Shown: in pieces, positions 6,799 to 10,746 of the stretch | How the letters are laid out: every line of letters begins with the position of its first letter | Position numbering within the stretch: the first letter of the stretch is position 1 | Assembly (NCBI GenBank): GCA_003522805.1 | Contig: DPIB01000217.1 | Location: forward strand, 1-10,746 | Direction of reading: 5' to 3' | Source: Fervidobacterium sp. | GTDB taxonomy: Bacteria > Thermotogota > Thermotogae > Thermotogales > Fervidobacteriaceae | Length of the DNA: 10,746 bases | The notes under the pieces: generated by a model | Seen by the model: the letters and a program-made list of their open reading frames with translations, nothing else | Told to the model about the DNA's origin: nothing | Database searches by the model: none | Translations under genes and position numbers: made by a program

Positions 6799-8406
6799 TC
6801 ACATCAGCTGATTTTGGATATCAACAAGGAACTTTACAATTTTTGCTAGGTACTGATCTTCTATTTGCTCAATTTCATCTTGTGAAGGCTGATATGCAAT
6901 TGCCTTTATCAAATTTATCACCAAATCATCGTACGCTTCACAGTCGGCATAGAAAAAGTCGTCCATCGGTTGTTCTAAAAGTGCTATCAACCTTTTAGAA
7001 AAATCGAAGTGTAGTTCTTCGATCTCTCCACTTGTTTCCTCCAAGAAGTGGTCCACATCATATTCTCCGGAGAGTACATATTGGTAAAGTCTCAAAAACG
7101 TTGTCGTGCAGGCCAAAGATAAACCAGCACCCATCGTTGCGATAGTTATCAATGTTGCGTTCTTTTCCATCATGATTGGGTCCACTCCAGCTATGTACAT
7201 ACCAGAAAATATGAATGGAACGTATTCTGAGTTGGGAGAAAGATTATCGAACGATTCGACAGATATACCTGTGTTTTCGACAAATTTATCTATCAATACA
7301 CCCCCATCACCATCCGTTGATTCAATGATTGTATCCAATTCATCTGCAAATGGAAAATCTATGCCCTCAAGTATTGCCTCTGCTTTCTTCATTTCATTTG
7401 GGTATTCATCTTCGAAATTCTTCTTCCCAACATAGAATTGTATCCTTTCAAAGTTTTCCGGGAAATCGTCTTTCACTCTCTCAAAAGTTTCGTAAGCCTC
7501 ATCGTAAAGCCCTAGTCGACGTTGCATTATGCCCATTTCGTTGAGTACTTCTGGTGTTGGTACATCTTTTGATAACTCGTAGAGCACATTGTAAGCCTCG
7601 AAATGTTTCCCCAATCTTGTAAGCGTATGTGCAAGGTTGTACAACATCTCTGGCCTTTTTTCAATCTTCAAACCTTCCTTAAAAGTTGATTCGGCCTTTG
7701 CATATTGGTTTCTCAAATTGTAGACGACGCCAAGCCTTAAATACGCTTCTGGAAGAGGCTCGATTTGAAATCCTTCTTTCGACGTTGTTGTAAATCGTTG
7801 AATTACGGTTTTGTAAACTAATTCAGCATCATCAAGCTGTGATAATTCAACGTAGATATCTCCCACTCTTAATAACGGAAGGAGAAAGTCAGGTTCAAGC
7901 TGATATGCCTTCGTATATTCCTCAAGTGCTTCATCATAGTCTTGTTTTGAAAACAGCAAATTACCAAGTTCATAGTGTGCCAGTGGAAAATTCGGGTTCA
8001 ACACCAAAGCTTGTTTGAACTCTATCTCGGCAATATCGTAATTCTCAAGACGTGTTTGAAGCAGTGCGTTGTAGAAGTGATATCTGTAGTCATACGATAA
8101 TTCCTTTGCCTTTTGCAGATAAGTACCTGCACCATCATATTCTCTCGCATTCAGAAGTTGTTTGAATTTTTCGTAGTAAAAATATACCAGATACGAGAGC
8201 CAGTAATTATCTTTTTCCAATGAGTATTGTTCTTCCAAACCTCTCAATATGACATCCAAAGGGATGTTATTTTGATCTGTGATTAACATTAAATCTTCAG
8301 CAAGTACTGGCAACTTCAACGGTAAATTCAGTCTTTTTGCCACTTCCGGTTTCAGTGGAAGGTATACAATCGCTTTTATATTATTCACCTCCGATTTTTT
8401 CCACAT
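6799..8406 (-). CDS. TPR-repeat protein, function unknown
   Basis: The open frame encodes 535 residues with no signal peptide or clear membrane segment. Residues about 107-318 are tetratricopeptide repeats. The clearest runs from 141 to 174 (PLAHYELGNLLFSKQDYDEA and onward), with others near 107-140, 175-205, 219-252, 253-286 and 287-318. Such helical pairs usually serve as protein-protein scaffolds. The last 200 residues (about 335-535) are not TPR-like and I do not recognise them; they are rich in acidic and aromatic residues, with a more hydrophobic stretch at about 417-444. The start is uncertain. The ATG at 8406 lacks a good ribosome site, while GGAGGTG (8386-8392) lies inside the frame and points to a start at codon 7 (GTG, overlapping it) or codon 10 (ATA at 8379). 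It lies 44 nt after the HIT gene, probably in the same transcript, and converges on dnaK. Confidence 0.88.
   Translation of the reverse strand: MWKKSEVNNIKAIVYLPLKPEVAKRLNLPLKLPVLAEDLMLITDQNNIPLDVILRGLEEQYSLEKDNYWLSYLVYFYYEKFKQLLNAREYDGAGTYLQKAKELSYDYRYHFYNALLQTRLENYDIAEIEFKQALVLNPNFPLAHYELGNLLFSKQDYDEALEEYTKAYQLEPDFLLPLLRVGDIYVELSQLDDAELVYKTVIQRFTTTSKEGFQIEPLPEAYLRLGVVYNLRNQYAKAESTFKEGLKIEKRPEMLYNLAHTLTRLGKHFEAYNVLYELSKDVPTPEVLNEMGIMQRRLGLYDEAYETFERVKDDFPENFERIQFYVGKKNFEDEYPNEMKKAEAILEGIDFPFADELDTIIESTDGDGGVLIDKFVENTGISVESFDNLSPNSEYVPFIFSGMYIAGVDPIMMEKNATLITIATMGAGLSLACTTTFLRLYQYVLSGEYDVDHFLEETSGEIEELHFDFSKRLIALLEQPMDDFFYADCEAYDDLVINLIKAIAYQPSQDEIEQIEDQYLAKIVKFLVDIQNQLM
8386..8392 (-). promoter_or_regulatory. 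Strong Shine-Dalgarno inside the TPR frame
   Basis: On the minus strand GGAGGTG occupies 8392-8386. Downstream codons are AAT AAT ATA AAA GCG ATT, with no ATG, GTG or TTG at 5-10 nt spacing. The ATA at 8379-8377 sits exactly 8 nt after GGAGG, the same spacing as in the upstream HIT gene. This suggests the annotated ATG at 8406 may not be the real start. Confidence 0.6.
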
Positions 8407-8450
8407 ACATTACGTTATTCCCAGCTTCCTATCCATCTAATCTAAAATAT

Positions 8451-8786
8451 CTATCCAAGGCGTCCCAACTTCCTACCAGCGATGATGTGGAAATGGATGT
8501 GATCTACTTCCTGACCCGCGTCTCTACCATTGTTTTGTACGATTCTGTAACTTTCTATACCTTGTTCCTTCGTTATTTTCTTGACAACCTCAAACAATTT
8601 CCACATATTTTTTGAATCTTCAATGGTCAAATCTCCAACAGTGGGTACATGCTTTTTATAGATTGCAAGTAAATGTACCGGTGCAACTGGATTAATATCT
8701 TTTATGACTATGAAATCTTCGTCTTCGTATACCTTTTCGGATGGTATTTGGCCGTTTATTATCTTACAGAATATACAATCAGACAT
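8451..8786 (-). CDS. HIT-family (histidine triad) nucleotide-binding hydrolase
   Basis: This compact 111-residue HIT protein is close to the bacterial HinT branch, which hydrolyses the phosphoramidate bond of adenylated amines or related nucleotides. The histidine triad is HIHFH (residues 96-100, nucleophile likely His98) after QEVD, followed by IIAGRKLGRLG. The N-terminus MSDCIFCKIINGQIPSEKVYED is typical; Cys4 and Cys7 with upstream histidines such as His46 may bind zinc, as in Cys-containing HIT proteins. The frame is open back to an ATG at 8843, but GGAGGTG at 8793-8799 stands 8 nt before the ATG at 8786, and homology begins there. The gene follows the exported protein gene by 66 nt and precedes the TPR gene by 44 nt. 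A real nucleotide substrate cannot be named. Confidence 0.94.
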   Translation of the reverse strand: MSDCIFCKIINGQIPSEKVYEDEDFIVIKDINPVAPVHLLAIYKKHVPTVGDLTIEDSKNMWKLFEVVKKITKEQGIESYRIVQNNGRDAGQEVDHIHFHIIAGRKLGRLG

Positions 8787-8792
8787 CTCACA

Positions 8793-8799
8793 CACCTCC
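8793..8799 (-). promoter_or_regulatory. Ribosome binding site deciding the HIT start
   Basis: GGAGGTG on the minus strand lies 8 nt before the ATG at 8786. The longer reading from 8843 would place this site inside the gene and add 19 residues not expected in the family. Confidence 0.85.
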
Positions 8800-8852
8800 A
8801 GTATTCTGTATTGCCTATGTTGATCGATGGTTATCAAGATCATTATCGATTA

Positions 8853-10178
8853 TTATTGCTGCTTCTCGATCTTAGATATCTGTGAACTCAGTGTATAGTA
8901 CTTTGAATTAATTGATTTCAGCTTTTCGATGGTTGATTTGAATACGTATAGTATGGAATAATCCTCGACAGAGACAGAGGAAATGCGAGTATTTTTAACT
9001 TTAACAACAGCCCCTCGAGTCAGATTGAGGTTATCTATTGTGGAGGAAACGAAATTGGCTTCTGAAAGGTCTGATAGTATCGCACTGTTGAACTCTGAAT
9101 TATATGTAATGATCTTTGACATGATATCTGCACTAAATTTAGGAGAACTGGTATTGTTTATAAATACCTGTCTGCAATTTTGAATATCTAAGCTCTCAAT
9201 TTGAGAGTCTATGATGTAGACAGCATAGGCAAATGAGATCTTTACGTCTTTAGCATGGGTATTTCTGATTACCACGAAATTCGTCTGTGAAATGTTCATA
9301 CTATTGACACTGGCACTGTTTAAAAATATCAAGGACCCGCCATTGCCATTTATCTTGGTCTCAAGTGCGGTACCTTCAAGATATGCAATTCCATTTTCGG
9401 AAACTGTAATAGAACCAGGACCAAAAAAGTTAGTCGAGCCAGTTGAAAAGAACAATCCTTTCACATTCAGATCAGAATTGAGTGCATTGATAACAGTTAC
9501 TCCCTCTTCAAGTATGAGAGCACTATTGGTTGGTAACAGAACACGTCCCATAATTCTGTATGGTGATTTTGAAGATAGCAAGAATTTCTTACCAGATATG
9601 TTATTTATAGGAGTGTATGAATCTAGAATATCAAGTTTTTCAAGCAATGGAGGGACACATATCACGTCAGATACATTTCCAAATTCATCGGAAAGTACTG
9701 ATAAATGTAAAGCCTCTGAGAGTTTTATTTCTGTACCTTTGGACAAACTTTTCATAGATCTTTTCATTGGATCATAAAATAGGGCTGTACTATCCAATAC
9801 AAATGTGTACGACTCAACTGATGAATTTAGCCTCAATTCAAGTGGGCTTGTGTCCACAGTCACATTATACATTTGACCATCTACATCGATCTTTCTAAAT
9901 CCATCTTCCAAGAGCATTCCATCTATAAACGTGAATGGGAAAGTCTTGCCATCTACTTTTATGGGTTTCCCAATTTCTATTTTTCCGATACCCAAGTTGT
10001 TCGGAATCTTGGGTACAGCAGTTTCATTAATAGTAATCTCGGCAGCAAAGGCCACCGAGTTAGTTGATATCAAATAAATCATCGTTGTCAACAGTACAAT
10101 CAAAGTCAAGAATGTGGTTATTAAAGTCTTAAAAGATGTCCTAAAAAAGCTATCAATATATTTTCTGCAGGAAATCAC
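8853..10178 (-). CDS. Exported protein with beta-solenoid repeats, function unknown
   Basis: I do not recognise this 441-residue protein. It has a basic N-terminus, a hydrophobic core at about 18-38 and an AxA site (AFA, 43-45), so a signal peptide cleaved near residue 45 is likely; a retained anchor is possible. Residues 47-200 are mixed, with predicted beta character. From about 207 the pattern becomes beta-helix-like ([19 protein letters not shown], then glycine-rich turns). Residues 282-441 are about nine coils of 18 residues. No catalytic motif is evident; a structural or binding role at the cell envelope or toga is a guess. The start is GTG at 10178, sharing GTGA with the ileS stop, with a modest purine-rich site (GAGGGGAG, 10191-10184). 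Translation is probably coupled to ileS. It is followed 66 nt later by the HIT gene. Confidence 0.85.
   Translation of the reverse strand: MISCRKYIDSFFRTSFKTLITTFLTLIVLLTTMIYLISTNSVAFAAEITINETAVPKIPNNLGIGKIEIGKPIKVDGKTFPFTFIDGMLLEDGFRKIDVDGQMYNVTVDTSPLELRLNSSVESYTFVLDSTALFYDPMKRSMKSLSKGTEIKLSEALHLSVLSDEFGNVSDVICVPPLLEKLDILDSYTPINNISGKKFLLSSKSPYRIMGRVLLPTNSALILEEGVTVINALNSDLNVKGLFFSTGSTNFFGPGSITVSENGIAYLEGTALETKINGNGGSLIFLNSASVNSMNISQTNFVVIRNTHAKDVKISFAYAVYIIDSQIESLDIQNCRQVFINNTSSPKFSADIMSKIITYNSEFNSAILSDLSEANFVSSTIDNLNLTRGAVVKVKNTRISSVSVEDYSILYVFKSTIEKLKSINSKYYTLSSQISKIEKQQ
8856..9335 (-). repeat. Nine 18-residue beta-solenoid coils (protein repeat)
   Basis: Residues 282-441 of the exported protein divide into coils starting at 282, 300, 318, 336, 355, 373, 390, 408 and 426. 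Each is 16-19 residues. The common pattern is hydrophobic residues at coil positions 3 and 5, a small polar pair (Asn/Asp/Ser then Ser/Thr) near 7-8, a hydrophobic residue near 10, and two more near 13 and 15. Example coil: [18 protein letters not shown]. The DNA itself is not visibly repetitive, so the repeats are old or constrained only at protein level. Confidence 0.7.
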
Positions 10179-10746
10179 TTTCGCTCCCCTCTCAATACAC
10201 CACTACATCTTGGACATGTCTCGGGATGTTCTTTATCCTTTCCTGTATCGATGTGATACTTCCAACAGCGTTGACATTTTTCACCCTCAGCATGCCTGAC
10301 AAGGACATTTACGAATTGTCCTACAAAACTGTTCTTTGTTTCATCAACTAACGTTACCTTTGAAACTATAAAGAACTCTTCTAATTCACTTTCGTATTTT
10401 CTCAGAAGATCACTGATTTCTTGGTTTTTAGCTTCGATCATGATGTGGGAATCTAACGAATGACCGATCTCTCCAAGCGCACGTGCATTCTCGAGAGCTT
10501 TTAGTACATCATCTCTCACTAACAGTAGTTGTTCAAACTCTTCGAGCAACTTTTCGTCAACAAATTCCTTCCTGACTTCTGGCCAGTATTCAAGATGCAC
10601 ACTTTCATACTTTCTTAGCGGACTTTCCAAGTAAGCTTCTTCTGCGGTAAATGGCATAATCGGGGCAAGTATTTTAACCAATGCTTCAAGTATGTAGTAC
10701 AAGGCAGTCTGAGCGGACCTCCGATATACAGAATCTTTTGCCTCAA
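10175..10746 (-). CDS. ileS: Isoleucyl-tRNA synthetase, C-terminal part (5' end outside window)
   Basis: The visible 189 residues are the C-terminal end of IleRS, the cytosolic enzyme that charges tRNA-Ile. The fragment begins inside the anticodon-binding domain with [31 protein letters not shown], characteristic of IleRS. It ends with the zinc-binding tail CQRC...CPRC (Cys codons between 10276 and 10205), which many bacterial IleRS need for aminoacylation. The class I HIGH and KMSKS motifs lie upstream of the window. The frame stays open to the right edge, so no start is visible here. The stop TGA (10177-10175) overlaps the GTG start of the exported-protein gene by four bases (GTGA). The gene heads the minus-strand transcription unit as far as seen. 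Confidence 0.96.
   Translation of the reverse strand, partial: EAKDSVYRRSAQTALYYILEALVKILAPIMPFTAEEAYLESPLRKYESVHLEYWPEVRKEFVDEKLLEEFEQLLLVRDDVLKALENARALGEIGHSLDSHIMIEAKNQEISDLLRKYESELEEFFIVSKVTLVDETKNSFVGQFVNVLVRHAEGEKCQRCWKYHIDTGKDKEHPETCPRCSGVLRGERK

Noticed and set aside
8787..8843. 57-nt N-terminal extension of the HIT gene starting at ATG 8843
   Set aside because: A strong ribosome site lies inside it, 8 nt before ATG 8786, and the known HIT N-terminus begins at 8786.
9292..9777. 161-codon plus-strand open frame opposite the exported-protein gene
   Set aside because: No ribosome site or family resemblance was seen; the minus-strand frame has a signal peptide, coherent repeats and a coupled start.

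Overview
The window looks like a chromosomal stretch from a thermophilic bacterium of the Thermotogota, most likely Fervidobacterium or a close relative. The basis is overall resemblance, recalled rather than searched. The DnaK reads like the Thermotoga protein and lacks the N-terminal-domain insert typical of Gram-negative DnaK. The DNA is AT-rich, arginine codons are mostly AGA/AGG, genes are tightly packed, and most starts carry a strong GGAGG Shine-Dalgarno sequence. There is no sign of mobile elements, CRISPR, tRNA or rRNA. No gap between genes exceeds about 260 bp.

Left half, plus strand (1-4650): four closely spaced genes that look like one transcription unit. They are the 3' part of an L-asparaginase gene, an AI-2E-family membrane transporter (overlapping the asparaginase gene by 17 nt), an M3-family oligoendopeptidase F and an aldose 1-epimerase. 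Together they suggest use of peptides, asparagine and sugars. A perfect 15-bp hairpin at 4718-4753 probably ends the unit.

Middle (4754-6783): a heat-shock control region and a single dnaK. A CIRCE operator (one mismatch in the left arm) has the -35 box of a near-consensus sigma-A promoter inside its 9-nt spacer, so HrcA binding would cover the promoter. The promoter/half-operator sequence appears again, slightly decayed, immediately downstream. dnaK ends in three in-frame stops and a strong terminator. No grpE, dnaJ or hrcA gene is next to it.

Right half, minus strand (10746 to 6799): the 3' end of ileS, then a signal-peptide protein whose GTG start overlaps the ileS stop (GTGA), then a HIT-family nucleotide hydrolase, then a TPR-repeat protein that converges on dnaK. 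The exported protein is the least familiar gene. Its C-terminal 160 residues form about nine 18-residue repeats that look like a beta-solenoid. The TPR gene has a strong Shine-Dalgarno sequence inside its open frame with no ATG/GTG/TTG at normal spacing after it, only an ATA, so its start is uncertain and may be non-canonical.

Most of the window is ordinary housekeeping and metabolic DNA. I found no convincing new multi-gene system. The items most worth checking are the exported repeat protein coupled to ileS, the TPR start site, and the duplicated CIRCE/promoter element.
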